Source: Gadus chalcogrammus
Taxonomy: Eukaryota; Chordata; Actinopteri; Gadiformes; Gadidae
Assembly (NCBI RefSeq): GCF_026213295.1
Contig: NC_079418.1
Coordinates: 8,926,511-8,990,510, forward strand
DNA: 64,000 nucleotides
Reading direction: 5' to 3'
Shown: piece by piece, positions 12,844 through 45,724 of the stretch
Numbering within the stretch: the first letter of the stretch is position 1
How the letters are laid out: every line of letters starts with the position of its first letter
Translations under genes and position numbers: made by a program
The notes under the pieces: generated by a model
Told to the model about the DNA's origin: nothing
Databases searched by the model: none
What the model saw: only the letters and a program-made list of their open reading frames with translations

Positions 12844-13284
12844 AGGGGTAGTTCGGAATTTTGGACATAGCTCCTGATTCCCAAGTGAGTTGGTATTTTA
12901 TATCACTGGAGACAGTTTTCAACACACTTCATACAGTCCTTCTAGTTGCAGAGTTCGCTCGTGCTAGGCTAGCGCACGTCAACGGGCAATGCTAGCCTGC
13001 TATTAAAAACAGTCTTACCCACTCCACAGTACACCCGAGAGGTAAATCAATTATACAGACATTAAATCTAAGTGTCTGTTTATAGAATAATGTTAGAAAT
13101 AAAACCAACCTTGCATTGCATTGCATTTTGAGGGGATTGCGGGGTCTCAGCAGCAGTGTTTATATTCCTGTACGTAGGCTACGGCAGCGGCGGACTGATA
13201 CCTAGGTTACCTGCCGCTGTCATTGCTACAAACGCAGAGTACAGTGAACGAAGGAATTCTATAAGCGTATTCAATTAACAAGAT

Positions 13285-13386
13285 ATGCCCACGTTTGGAG
13301 GAGTTAGCGATGCATCTGCTTTTGAAGACGATTATGAGGAATTTGTTGTATCCAACGAACCGTACATGTACGAGCCGGTGTTTTGA
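13285..13386 (+). CDS. Short ORF, possible N-terminus of a Kolobok-linked protein
   Basis: Thirty-three codons open with MPTFGG and end in SNEPYMYEPVF followed by TGA, just before the GC-rich array begins. The acidic stretch and the EPYMYEP motif resemble the N-termini of fish proteins with a P2X7-intracellular-type zinc domain that often accompany Kolobok elements. If so, the array replaced the remainder of that gene. The resemblance is from memory and short, so it may be chance. Confidence 0.3.
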   Translation: MPTFGGVSDASAFEDDYEEFVVSNEPYMYEPVF

Positions 13387-13399
13387 CATGATATCCAGC

Positions 13400-13860
13400 C
13401 CGGTCTTGCAGCCCGGCCGTCGGACCCCCGCGGGCCGCCCGACCCCGGCTCCCGGCCGGGCCGCAGAGCACGATCACGATCACGGGCTGCAGCCCGGCCG
13501 AGAACCGGGGTCGGGCGGCCTGCGAAAGTCCGACGGCCGGGCCGCAGAATGGGCCGCCCGACCCCGGCTCCCGGCCGGGCCGCAGAGCACGATCACGGGC
13601 TGCAGCCCGGCCGAGAACCGGGGTCGGGCGGCCTGCGAAGGTCCGACAGCCGGGCCGCAGAGTGGGCCGCCCGACCCCGGCTCTCGGCCGGGCCGCGGAG
13701 CACGATCACGGGCTGCAGCCTGGCCGAGAATCGGGGTCGGGCGGCCCTTGAAAGTCGGCCGGGGACTTTCGCGATCTTCCGCGAAAGTCGGCCACAGACT
13801 TTCGCGATCTTCCGAGAGTCCTTGGCCGGGCTTCGAAGCCCGCAGCCGGGCTGCAGAGTA
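13400..13860. repeat. GC-rich tandem array with internal palindromes
   Basis: Units of about 113-119 bp begin at roughly 13432, 13551 and 13664, and a degenerate tail reaches 13860. Each unit contains GGCCGCCCGACCCCGG and, about 55 bases later, its inverted copy CCGGGGTCGGGCGGCC, so each can fold into a strong stem. Composition differs sharply from the AT-rich transposon around it. The open frame across it results from high GC content and lacks protein character. Confidence 0.85.
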
Positions 13861-14172
13861 TAATTAATAAAATAATTACTAGTTAATTACAGAGAAAATA
13901 CTTTTTCCAATCCTGTCGCATCTTTTCGTCCTCCATCTTGTCTAGGATATTTCTGGATTTTCCGTTTTCTCGCAAGGTATTGTGGGAGCAAGTCAGAACT
14001 GAATCGCTTTGAGGGTGCCCATCGAAAATCTCAATTTTGAGGGGATGTTAGCCCTCCCCCTTACCCCTTAAAGCTACTGTAACAGTGTAAATAATTACTT
14101 TATTTTATTTGTTAAATTCTGTTAAACTTGGGACTCCAACCAATATTTTATATTTTATTCTGAAAGTCCACG

Positions 14173-14690
14173 GCGGAAGTTTGTGTTTGAAAGTCAGAAG
14201 CAACCAAGCTTACGTTGTGGTAAGTCGCTGTTCTGTCCGCTTGTACATAAGTTCACTTATAAATGCAAACCATGTAAAGTACGATGTTTAAAATATAGCA
14301 TAACATGTAAAATCTAATGTTACATGTTGTAAGGCGTTTTGTTGGTTTGTGTGTGATGTTTGAGGAGTTCTTGAGCACGAGGTGTATGTGACATGTGCGC
14401 GCTAATGCGGGCCTCCTCTTTTATAGTTCGAACGGACTACGGCTGAATATATATATATGTGAACACTGGTTGTGTGTTGTCCCATGTTGCAGGTATGTTC
14501 ACTTAATGTTTTGTTTGTAAATACCACTATACGATCACTTAATGTTTTTTCTTGTAAATACCACTATACGATCATTTGAAGTTTGTGTTTGAAAGTCAGA
14601 AGCAACCAAGCTTACGTTGTGTTCGAACGGACTACGGCTGAATATATATATATGTGAACACTGGTTGTGTGTTGTCCCATGTTGCAGCTA
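14173..14690. repeat. Internal duplication inside the TTAA element
   Basis: A block starting AAGTTTGTGTTTGAAAGTCA occurs near 14178 and again near 14579. A second block starting TTCGAACGGACTACGGCTGA occurs near 14427 and 14623. A short repeat of AATACCACTATACGATCA lies between them. The arrangement looks like a segmental duplication with intervening rearrangement. Confidence 0.75.
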
Positions 14691-15206
14691 ATAAACCAGT
14701 CCAGTGCTCCACCCAACCTGTCTCTGTGAGTTCATATAAGAAGCAGAAGAGCTGCAGTGTACCCAAGGTCACACTACCTTAAAGTGGTATTGGGACATTG
14801 CTCCACGGTGCGTGCACGCGCAACAGCGAGGGCTAGGGCTGAGATTTTCTTTAGAGCAAAGCAATGGGAAAGGGCCTAAAATTCCGCTTCTGCTGAGAAA
14901 GTAGTCCCTCGATGATTCATGCGATGCAAGGTTAGTTTTATTTCTAACATTATTCTATCAACGCAGAATTTTAAATCTATAGTCTGGCGTTATAATTGAT
15001 TTACCTCGGGTGTACTGTGGAGTGGGTAAGACTGTTTTTAATAGGAGGCTAGCATTGCCCGTTGCCGTGCGCTAGCCTAGCACGAGCGAACTCTGCAACT
15101 AGAAGGACTGAATGAAATGTGATGAAAACTGTCTCCAGTGATATAGAATACCAATGCTCACTTGGGAATCAGGCCCTATGTCCAAAATTCCGAACTACCC
15201 CTTTAA

Positions 15207-16574
15207 CGCCTTAGCATTTAACCTGCAGTGACTACAGGGGGAAATATATCATGCTTTATTCACAACAATACTGTCCGAGTTATATCATCATTGTAGTATG
15301 GTTTTGATAATTATTGGTTCCATTAATTTATCTAACACAAATAGATCGAAGAATGATTCCAATAGATTATTCGGAAACAATCTGAAAGGAGTATGTCTCA
15401 TACTCCAGACCAATATGTGGCGCTGGTGAACACCACCTCCGTTTACTTGCTCCCAGAGCGCTATAAATAGTGTTGCCAGATTGGGCCAAATTACTCGTTG
15501 CAGCCAGAGTTGCCAGATTGGGCAGGAAATCTGGCCCAATCTGGCAACACGGACTACAAAAAGGGTCATCGCCTTACTATCCGGCAGGTCTTTCTCTCAG
15601 GGCCTGGACAGATCACATTACCCGGACCGTGTTTTTCATATTCCCTACTTCACAACCGTTTTTTATCAGCATTATTTTCGGTATGTTTATGGATTTTACA
15701 TCTGTGGTGTTTTGTGGACCATGAGTCTCCCAGTTTTTCCCTTTTTCTCGGTATAAAGGGTTGTTCGCCGTTGTGGGCATACTTCCCCTGAGCTTTGGTC
15801 TTGGATAACCCCTTTCTCCTCGGAGAGGGAACGCCGGGAGCGGGTTGCATCAAATGAGCGTTTAACCGGAGATGGGGCGGGACTTTCAGTTGCAAGGGTT
15901 TAGCTGCGGGAGTCCAGACAGTTTGTATTTCATTTGAGAAAACAATTAACAATAAGCCTGCTTAGCGTTGTTGTACCAAATTGTCCCTTCAGTTGCTTTT
16001 ACTAACTGCTTGGGACATTTAAGATGTATTTCACAGCTCGAATGAGTCAAGTGAGCGGAAGTAGCTTCGCGGTAGACCGGAGTAACATTACAACTCATGA
16101 GCATCTCTCGCTACAACGGCCAGTATGTGTGATGCCCCTAGCTGGTGTTAGCAGGCCCGGCTAACAAGGCGCATGGCCGGGTTGCTGGCGGAGCACCACC
16201 GTTGGCGATGTGTTGTCTGCTGTTTGTACACTGGCTCTTTCTTTTTATATATTAAACGAATTCCACCCTTGCGTTCATGCATCTGCCTGGAAAATGCAAC
16301 CAAATCGTATTTCCACACCTAGCATGACCCCCACCCCCATTAAGGCTGTGCTGTGGACTAGCCGTTAGCAGTAGCCTTATAGCCTAGCCATTAGCTGTTG
16401 GAAGTAGCCTTTCCTTTTCATTGAGCCGGTTGCCACTAAAGAAAAGGGAGCAAGATGTTTATTTGAACAGCACCCTCGTGACGTTATAGTTGTGTTGTTA
16501 CTGCGTTGCGTTAACTAGTCACTGCGTCAACTTGTGTAGATGTGGCGACTAGGTACATCCGGGTGTTGAGTTCG
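15207..16574. other. bzw1 upstream region, first exon not located
   Basis: This stretch should hold the bzw1 promoter and non-coding first exon, because an acceptor (TTTCTCAG) lies just before the start codon. No TATA box or donor could be chosen with confidence. Near 15475-15555 the phrase TTGCCAGATTGGGC occurs twice and once inverted, a small local repeat. Confidence 0.4.
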
Positions 16575-16810
16575 TGGTCCTGACTTTGTATACAGGATAT
16601 GTATTGGTAATATTCCTGACTTTGTATACAGAATATATGAAGGTCTTTACTAGGATTATATTGGTAATATAATCCTGACTTTGTAAACAGGATTCATTAT
16701 TCTACTGCCCTGCCTGTATTCGTAATATTCCAGACATTGTATACGTAATGTGATGATCCTGCCTTGCCAGTATTCGTAATATTCCTGACTTTGTTGAACC
16801 TCATCCTATA
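16575..16810. repeat. Degenerate tandem repeat upstream of bzw1
   Basis: About five diverged copies of a unit containing GTAATATTCCTGACTTTGTA, spaced 40-65 bases apart. Confidence 0.7.
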
Positions 16811-16998
16811 TATCAGAAAGGCATGATGTCATGTCTTTTTTTTTTTTTACATACCATTTATTGGAGGGAAATTAACGATGCGCGTCCACTTGGTGGACTT
16901 GATGCTTAATGTTTTCACTAACTTCTAACTGCTTGTGTGTATTGGACTAATTTCGGTGTATTCTTGGTTTTGTTGTGTGTTTTCTCAGGGTGTCTTTT

Positions 16999-37262
<20,264 letters not shown>

Positions 37263-37798
37263 GACCCAGAGATGACTTTCTTCCAGTCCCAGGAGCTGTC
37301 CCCCCCCCTTCCTCTTCCTTCTTACATCCCCCCCTCCTTCCCTCGCGCAGAATCAGGCTAACCCCCTCTGAATGGTTCTTTGTCGCTGATTAGCCCCGCC
37401 CCCCTGGGAAACATTCCATGTAGAATTGACAACCCGAGCCACCGCCGACGGCCCACAAAAATTCCAAGTTGTCATTTTTTCAAACTTTGAAATTTGAAAA
37501 ATAATTGCCAAATGTAAACGTCATGGCTGCTCTGTAAGGGCTCGCCGTGTCGAAAACTTTAGTGTTCATCTCCGTGCGGGGATTTCATATTTGTACGAGT
37601 TGTCGCCACCTTGAAACTATCTTACTCAACCCCCCCCCCAAAAGTTCCTTGCAGTCAACTCTTTTCCTGGTTTCGTACTTCCAATTGACTTTTATATGGA
37701 ATAAAATATTATTGAAATTATTTCACCCAGACTCTTTAATCGTGTCGTGCTGTTGAAGCCGGGGTTTTTTCTTCACTGAGCTGTAACGTTGGATCTAT
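37263..37798 (+). other. bzw1: bzw1 3' untranslated region
   Basis: Sequence following the bzw1 stop codon. A canonical AATAAA lies at 37700-37705, giving a short 3' UTR of about 460 bases if used. Confidence 0.7.
37700..37705 (+). promoter_or_regulatory. bzw1: Polyadenylation signal AATAAA for bzw1
   Basis: First perfect AATAAA downstream of the bzw1 stop, just before the next transposon begins at 37799. Confidence 0.65.
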
Positions 37799-40125
37799 AG
37801 CTGTGTTCGAAATTTGAGTGTACATACGACGTTCCCTACATGTTACTCCGTATACCACAATGCAATGTGCTCATGTTTTTCCGGAGGAGAAGAAGGCTTT
37901 CGTTTAGAAATTTCAACAATCTATTTGGGATTTAACATAGAAAATGTACCATTCAAAATTAATAAAAAATACTGTGATAAAGGAAATGTAACATTCAACA
38001 TCAGTACAACCTCCAGCTTTCCTCGTGAGTGCCCGGTTTGTTAAAGGTCCCATGACATGCTATTTTATGTATTCTTTAATATAGGTATTAGTGGGCAACT
38101 AACACAGTATTCAAAGACGTTCCCGAAATTCAGCCGTGGTGCAGAGTTACAGCCACTCCGAGCCAGTCGCACATTGAGCTTCCCCCAAATGCGCTGTTTT
38201 GGTGTCTGTAGCTATAATGCAAATGAGGAGGAGCGGGTCAAGGAGGAGGGTGGGGGTGTGGCCCTGAGCAGCTTGCAGCCACGGTACCATTCGCTCTGTT
38301 TACAGTGGATGTATCGCAATGGCGAGGCGCACACAGCCTTTAGCCGTGTTCTGTAAATATTCTAGAACACACGGGAGTCCTGGAGCTCTATATCAAAATA
38401 TTATCATATAGCCTACATAGATATCTATCATATAAATTATATTATAACGGCCAAAAGATGTGTGAGCCGATATTATGAATCTCAAACGACCGCGTTGGGT
38501 TCTCCGACGTTCCTGGTTCTTCAACGTCCTCATCAATTTGAAGTAGACTGAACCACGACAAGGAGGAGAAAGGGATCGTTGCCGGGCAGCGCTTAGGCAC
38601 CTCCGCCTCCGGCGGTGGTCCCTCAGCGGGTCTCAAGCTGGAGACATTCGCCGCCAACAATCCCTTTCTCCTCCATGTCGTGGTTCGTGTTCTTGAGGGA
38701 GTCAAAGCCAAAGTTCCTTCCCCCCAATTCATTCTCAACCTTGGCTGAGATAACCCCCAATACGAGTCTCGTTGTAGAAATACCAGAGACGAGAGTCCGA
38801 CAGAACGGTTATCCAAATAACAAGGAAGTGTACAACATTTGCGTTACAGTCCCGGAGCTCTATATCTAAATAATATCATATAATACATAGAAATCTATAT
38901 CATTTAATACATATTATCACGGCCAAAAGCGGTGTGCCCCTCCAGACGATATAATGAATCACAAACGACTTTGTCGGGTTCTTGGACGTCTCTGGTTCTT
39001 CCACTTTCACATCAACCTGAAGTCGACTGAACCGCGCGCTGCCTGCTGCCGGCTGCCCGCTGCCGGGCGATGGTGCCTCGCGGAAACCGGCGGCATGTCG
39101 CAGTTCATGTACTTCAGCGAGTCAAAGCCAAAGTTCCTTTCCCCCAATTCCTTCTCAACCATGGCTCAGATAACCCCCACAACAGTCTCGTTGTGGAAAT
39201 ACAAGACACGTCAAAGAACCGACAAGAAACACTTGCGTTACAGTGTGTGTATTCACACACACAAACACACGCACACACACACGTGGCGCTCGCACGGTCG
39301 AGTCTCATTGGCGGGCCAACGTCTCTGGGCCGGCCAGGCAGAGTAAGGGGAGGAGCTGAGATTCCTGATGACGTCAAGAATACAGACATTCCAAATCAGC
39401 GCACTTGAGCTTCCGTTTTTTCAAAGGCGAGCAGAACAGCTAGTGCTCGTTTTACACCAAACGCAAGTTTTAGCCATTGGGGGACCATAGGCAGGCTAGG
39501 GGAACTCATATTTATGTTAGAAAACAACACAGTCTCACTCCCTACTCGTCAAACGTGTGACGCATGGCCAAGGATCCCTGGCGTCAATTTCCGACGAAAA
39601 AGTGGTACCCTTTTCGTCGTTTTTCAACGCGGGGTCCGTCAGATAGACATTCATGTTAATCCCTCAGCGTCGGATATAGACGAAAGGAAATCGATGTTTA
39701 TCAACGGTGATGCCGTAGCTATTGTCTATTGATTTGTTTGACAGATTCACCATTAAACGTGTTTCTAATGCCATTTCTAGCGAGAAATGTACCTTTTCCT
39801 TGAATAATCTTCAGTCAGTGAATGTGTATGATCTTTATTAATATTTATTATCTGAATGGGAAATGCAATATTTTAGGACCGATTCACCGTTAAACGTGTT
39901 TCTAATACCATTTCTAGCGAGAAATATGCTTTTTACTTGCATAATCTTCAGTCAGTGATTGTGTCTGATCTTTAGTTTTATAGTTATCAGGAACACTTTA
40001 TCGGCTCGCTCGCATGTTTCAACGACGTCAGGTTGCTAGGGACGCTGCTTTCGCTAAACTAGCAGCTCACGTGTTTCCTGCGTTTGTGTTATTAAACCGT
40101 TACTTTATGTAACTTTTAATGATAT

Positions 40126-41131
40126 TGTAATAACCACAGGCGAGGTAGTGAGCGAAGTAAGCTTGATAGCAGGTTTATTGGATTCCACAATCGGACAGGC
40201 AGGCACAGCTCCACCGGAAAACTACAACAACCAAAACTCCCGCCCGGAAGGAAACCCCCGGAACCCCCTCTCAGAAGGCCCGCCCCTTCCCCCCAAACCC
40301 TGTGACGCTACAATACAGGCCCCCAGGACTGGTGCATATTTCCGGAATCCACCAGTGCTCAGAGGCCACGCCTGGTATTGCAGTCGGTTTAGTGGGCTGT
40401 GGACGGGTCCCGGAAGTAGATATCCTCGTTCACTCCAATACAAGTGGGGAGCAGGAATGTGTCTCCGCAGAAAATGTGTGGATATCAATCAAAGGTTCAT
40501 AATTATCTTTATACCGTGTACTAAAAAAATGTACGTTTCTTCTTTTCAAAACGCCACCTCAAGCGTTTTATTAGCCGTTATCTCGCTGGGGAAGAGGGGT
40601 GTGCAGCTGAAAGGAGTCGTAGTGAAACAAATGGCATCCGAGAGGGCCTAGTTCAGTGCTCCGTTAACGTGTCCGATTTTTGGACTGGTTCATCTGCTGC
40701 TCAATAACTCTTACGGTACTCTGCTTGCAATCATTGTGATTCATCATGTATTGATCCATTTATTCAAACGATCCAAAGACAAAGAACAGGTGCATTACGG
40801 TATAATTTTATATTGTTGTTGGACCGGAGTGGGTGGATGGGCACGGATCCCTGGCGTCGATTTCCGACGACAAATGGGTACCTTTTTCGTCGTTTTTCAA
40901 CGCGGGGTCCGTCAGATAGACCTTCATGTTCAACACGGTCTCACTCACGTGCAGGCCCCCACCCTCGTGTTCTTCCAAGGCCCTCCCCCAGCTGACCTAA
41001 TGATTCGCCCCCACACTGATTGACAAGAAGAACATTACAATACAAGCACATAGAACAACTGGCATAACGGACAACGAAATACAATGCAACACATAACACA
41101 CAAACTATTTAACTGTCCCAGGGTCGCTACA
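40126..41131 (-). repeat. Mirror copy of the candidate solo LTR, left arm
   Basis: Inverted counterpart of 44719-45724 at the exact mirror position, with only a few substitutions. The LTR was therefore present before the arms were duplicated, or was copied between arms. Confidence 0.5.
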
Positions 41132-44100
41132 ATATCGTAAATACGAATTCGTTCTCAGCCTATTTTTGCCATTTATTTACCGTGTTACTATGGCAGAATA
41201 AAGAATAAATTCATGCATCATCATTCAACTTGAACATGTGTTTTTACAGTATAGAGTGGTGGAGAGGGACGACGTATGTTGGCAAACCCGGAAGTGAGCG
41301 TCGCCCTCGGTTCCCTTGACAAAAAGCCAACGGGTTTTCCTTTGGATTAGTGCAGAAAAATGTGCATCTTTGAAGCAACTCCTCAAAAATGGAAAATAAA
41401 TAAATAAATAAAAATAACCGTGCTCCAAAGAACGAAGTGTAAACCAATGCATTCTGAATGGGAGTGTTTCTCCAATTTTTCCATGCTACACAGAACGAAA
41501 TGTAAACCCATGCAAATAAAGACTTCATGTTCATAATAATTTAAATATCATTAATCTACAGAGTGTGTAGGGAGGTATTATATTTTTTTCAACGGGGCTG
41601 AATCCAGTCACTTGACCGTCATGGTTGCTATGGTGGTTGCTATCGACCGCCCCCTCTAATACTCGTGGCTCTAAAAACCACGCGGCAAAGGAGCTGCCGT
41701 AAATTGTGTTGTTTTTGTCGTAAACTAGGGTCCGATGGTTGAAAAATAGACAGATATTCCAAGGTATCCTTAAAAGGCAGCTTGGATGTGTTTATTTTCT
41801 GCAGTTTAGACTTCTATAACTCATTTTTGAAAGCAGAACACCAAGCTCATTGATTTAACAAGGGAGGGTTATTTGAAACAATTTATTAAATAAATATTTG
41901 TGAGAGGTCATTCCTTCTCCTGATTTTACTTCCTATTTATGTCTAGGGTAAACCCCTACTGTCCACAAGCATCCCCCCCCTCCCCATATGGATTTGGAGA
42001 ATTGTTGCCACGTCCCAGTGGTGGAGGTATCATATATATATGAAAGAGGGCATTCAATTATAGCCTACTACAATGATCAATTAGGAGGCCGAAGCCCTAA
42101 AGGAAGTGATCCAATAGGTGACTGAGTCGACAACATTTAAGTAAGCTGTATAGGGTCTCTTATATATCAAAGGGGGTCTCAAAGGACGCATACGCTTCAA
42201 CCTGTGGCTCCAGCACTACAGGAAATGACTCTGCAAGTGCTCCATCTCGTTGCAACTCACCCAGCGGCTCACTTGCAAGATTTTGGCCTGAAGTTCTTCC
42301 CAGACCTACACCCTAGCCATCCAACATGCATATCTGAGAATCAGGCCTCTCTTTAATAATGACAAAAAGTTATGAGAGAAACACACATTAACTTTTTGTT
42401 ATCTCATAAGCGGCGTGGTGCCGGCTCCTTTTGACCTTTTGACCCCAGACTTCAAAAACGTGGCCACAGGCCAGCTGTGTCTACACACCTTTAGCCACAA
42501 ATGTACACCTCCATCCCACAAAAAATGGGGACTAGAAACTAACCTCTGTCTTATGTACATTTACTGTACTGTTGGAGGTCACGCCCCTTTGCCGACCTTT
42601 TCGAGATAGCTAGGGATGCTAAAATGTTTACACACATTTCCCGGGGCCCCGTGAACGACATATCCGAGATTTGGAGTTCTAGCCCTTAGAGAAAAAAAGT
42701 TTTCCCAAATGGAGTGTCATTTGGACAAAGCCCCTCAGAAGTGTAGCCTGCAAGACCTAATGGTTCAGAATGTGGTGGAAAAACAGTTTTTGAGATAGGA
42801 AGGTCCTACCGCCCTGAAATTTTAATACCTTATTCTAGGCCCTAACTGGGACCTCCGCACCGAAACTTGGCCCGGTCGGACCCCGAGGGCAGGGAGGGGG
42901 GGCCCTTCCTGCCCGAAACTTGGCCCGGTCAGACCCCGAGGGCAGACCCCACCCTTCCGGCCCTCGGGGTCCGACCGGGCCAAGTTTCGGTGCGGAGGTC
43001 CCAGTTAGGCCCTAGAATAAGGTATTAAAATTTCAGGGCGGTAGGACCTTCCTATCTCAAAAACTGTTTTTCCACCACATTCTGAACCATTAGGTCTTGC
43101 AGGCTACACTTCTGAGGGGCTTTGTCCAAATGACACTCCATTTGGGAAAACTTTTTTTCTCTAAGGGCTAGAACTCCAAATCTCGGATATGTCGTTCACG
43201 GGGCCCCGGGAAATGTGTGTAAACATTTTAGCATCCCTAGCTATCTCGAAAAGGTCGGCAAAGGGGCGTGACCTCCAACAGTACAGTAAATGTACATAAG
43301 ACAGAGGTTAGTTTCTAGTCCCCATTTTTTGTGGGATGGAGGTGTACATTTGTGGCTAAAGGTGTGTAGACACAGCTGGCCTGTGGCCACGTTTTTGAAG
43401 TCTGGGGTCAAAAGGTCAAAAGGAGCCGGCACCACGCCGCTTATGAGATAACAAAAAGTTAATGTGTGTTTCTCTCATAACTTTTTGTCATTATTAAAGA
43501 GAGGCCTGATTCTCAGATATGCATGTTGGATGGCTAGGGTGTAGGTCTGGGAAGAACTTCAGGCCAAAATCTTGCAAGTGAGCCGCTGGGTGAGTTGCAA
43601 CGAGATGGAGCACTTGCAGAGTCATTTCCTGTAGTGCTGGAGCCACAGGTTGAAGCGTATGCGTCCTTTGAGACCCCCTTTGATATATAAGAGACCCTAT
43701 ACAGCTTACTTAAATGTTGTCGACTCAGTCACCTATTGGATCACTTCCTTTAGGGCTTCGGCCTCCTAATTGATCATTGTAGTAGGCTATAATTGAATGC
43801 CCTCTTTCATATATATATGATACCTCCACCACTGGGACGTGGCAACAATTCTCCAAATCCATATGGGGAGGGGGGGGATGCTTGTGGACAGTAGGGGTTT
43901 ACCCTAGACATAAATAGGAAGTAAAATCAGGAGAAGGAATGACCCCTCACAAATATTTATTTAATAAATTGTTTCAAATAACCCTCCCTTGTTAAATCAA
44001 TGAGCTTGGTGTTCTGCTTTCAAAAATGAGTTATAGAAGTCTAAACTGCAGAAAATAAACACATCCAAGCTGCCTTTTAAGGATACCTTGGAATATCTGT

Positions 44101-44718
44101 CTACTTTTCAACCATCGGACCCTAGTTTACGACAAAAACAACACAATTTACGGCAGCTCCTTTGCCGCGTGGTTTTTAGAGCCACGAGTATTAGAGGGGG
44201 CGGTCGATAGCAACCACCATAGCAACCATGACGGTCAAGTGACTGGATTCAGCCCCGTTGAAAAAAATATAATACCTCCCTACACACTCTGTAGATTAAT
44301 GATATTTAAATTATTATGAACATGAAGTCTTTATTTGCATGGGTTTACATTTCGTTCTGTGTAGCATGGAAAAATTGGAGAAACACTCCCATTCAGAATG
44401 CATTGGTTTACACTTCGTTCTTTGGAGCACGGTTATTTTTATTTATTTATTTATTTTCCATTTTTGAGGAGTTGCTTCAAAGATGCACATTTTTCTGCAC
44501 TAATCCAAAGGAAAACCCGTTGGCTTTTTGTCAAGGGAACCGAGGGCGACGCTCACTTCCGGGTTTGCCAACATACGTCGTCCCTCTCCACCACTCTATA
44601 CTGTAAAAACACATGTTCAAGTTGAATGATGATGCATGAATTTATTCTTTATTCTGCCATAGTAACACGGTAAATAAATGGCAAAAATAGGCTGAGAACG
44701 AATTCGTATTTACGATAT

Positions 44719-45724
44719 TGTAGCGACCCTGGGACAGTTAAATAGTTTGTGTGTTATGTGTTGCATTGTATTTCGTTGTCCGTTATGCCAGTTGTTCTAT
44801 GTGCTTGTATTGTAATGTTCTTCTTGTCAATCAGTGTGGGGGCGAATCATTAGGTCAGCTGGGGGAGGGCCTTGGAAGAACACGAGGGTGGGGGCCTGCA
44901 CGTGAGTGAGACCGTGTTGAACATGAAGGTCTATCTGACGGACCCCGCGTTGAAAAACGACGAAAAAGGTACCCATTTGTCGTCGGAAATCGACGCCAGG
45001 GATCCGTGCCCATCCACCCACTCCGGTCCAACAACAATATAAAATTATACCGTAATGCACCTGTTCTTTGTCTTTGGATCGTTTGAATAAATGGATCAAT
45101 ACATGATGAATCACAATGATTGCAAGCAGAGTACCCTAAGAGTTATTGAGCAGCAGATGAACCAGTCCAAAAATCGGACACGTTAACGGAGCACTGAACT
45201 AGGCCCTCTCGGATGCCATTTGTTTCACTACGACTCCTTTCAGCTGCACACCCCTCTTCCCCAGCGAGATAACGGCTAATAAAACGCTTGAGGTGGCGTT
45301 TTGAAAAGAAGAAACGTAATTTTTTTTAGTACACGGTATAAAGATAATTATGAACCTTTGATTGATATCCACACATTTTCTGCGGAGACACATTCCTGCT
45401 CCCCACTTGTATTGGAGTGAACGAGGATATCTACTTCCGGGACCCGTCCACAGCCCACTAAACCGACTGCAATACCAGGCGTGGCCTCTGAGCACTGGTG
45501 GATTCCGGAAATATGCACCAGTCCTGGGGGCCTGTATTGTAGCGTCACAGGGTTTGGGGGGAAGGGGCGGGCCTTCTGAGAGGGGGTTCCGGGGGTTTCC
45601 TTCCGGGCGGGAGTTTTGGTTGTTGTAGTTTTCCGGTGGAGCTGTGCCTGCCTGTCCGATTGTGGAATCCAATAAACCTGCTATCAAGCTTACTCCGCTC
45701 ACTACCTCGCCTGTGGTTATTACA
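44719..45724 (+). repeat. Candidate solo LTR in the right palindrome arm
   Basis: The segment begins TGTAGCGACCC, ends TTATTACA, has AATAAA about 50 bases from its 3' end, and is flanked by ATAT on both sides. These are LTR-like features. It contains about 90 bases that also occur at the palindrome terminus (TCTATCTGACGGACCCCGCG). No internal retrotransposon sequence accompanies it. Confidence 0.5.

Larger units (their letters stand above)
12844..15202. mobile_element. TTAA-flanked DNA transposon, Kolobok-like, non-autonomous
   Basis: The element is 2,359 bp and is flanked by TTAA on both sides (12840-12843 and 15203-15206). The termini are inverted repeats of more than 200 bp starting AGGGGTAGTTCGGAATTTTG. 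TTAA duplications with AGG/CCT ends fit Kolobok better than piggyBac, whose ends usually start CC. Inside are a 33-codon ORF, a GC-rich tandem array and a duplicated AT-rich block, but no transposase. The outer repeats keep recognisable identity with small differences, so the copy is not very recent. Confidence 0.8.

Noticed and set aside
13295..13867. 190-codon frame in the GC-rich array
   Set aside because: High GC removes stop codons; the product is a low-complexity periodic sequence in a transposon.
12844..15202. piggyBac assignment for the TTAA element
   Set aside because: The duplication fits, but the ends start AGGGG where piggyBac elements usually start CC, and no transposase is present to decide.
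40148..40651. 167-codon frame in the left palindrome arm (and its mirror at 45199-45702)
   Set aside because: No family resemblance, no splice context, and it overlaps the reverse strand of an LTR-like repeat. It is doubled only because the DNA is palindromic.
42415..42609. 64-codon frame repeated exactly at 43241-43435
   Set aside because: The identity is due to the palindrome; the first codons lack context and the sequence has no recognisable domain.
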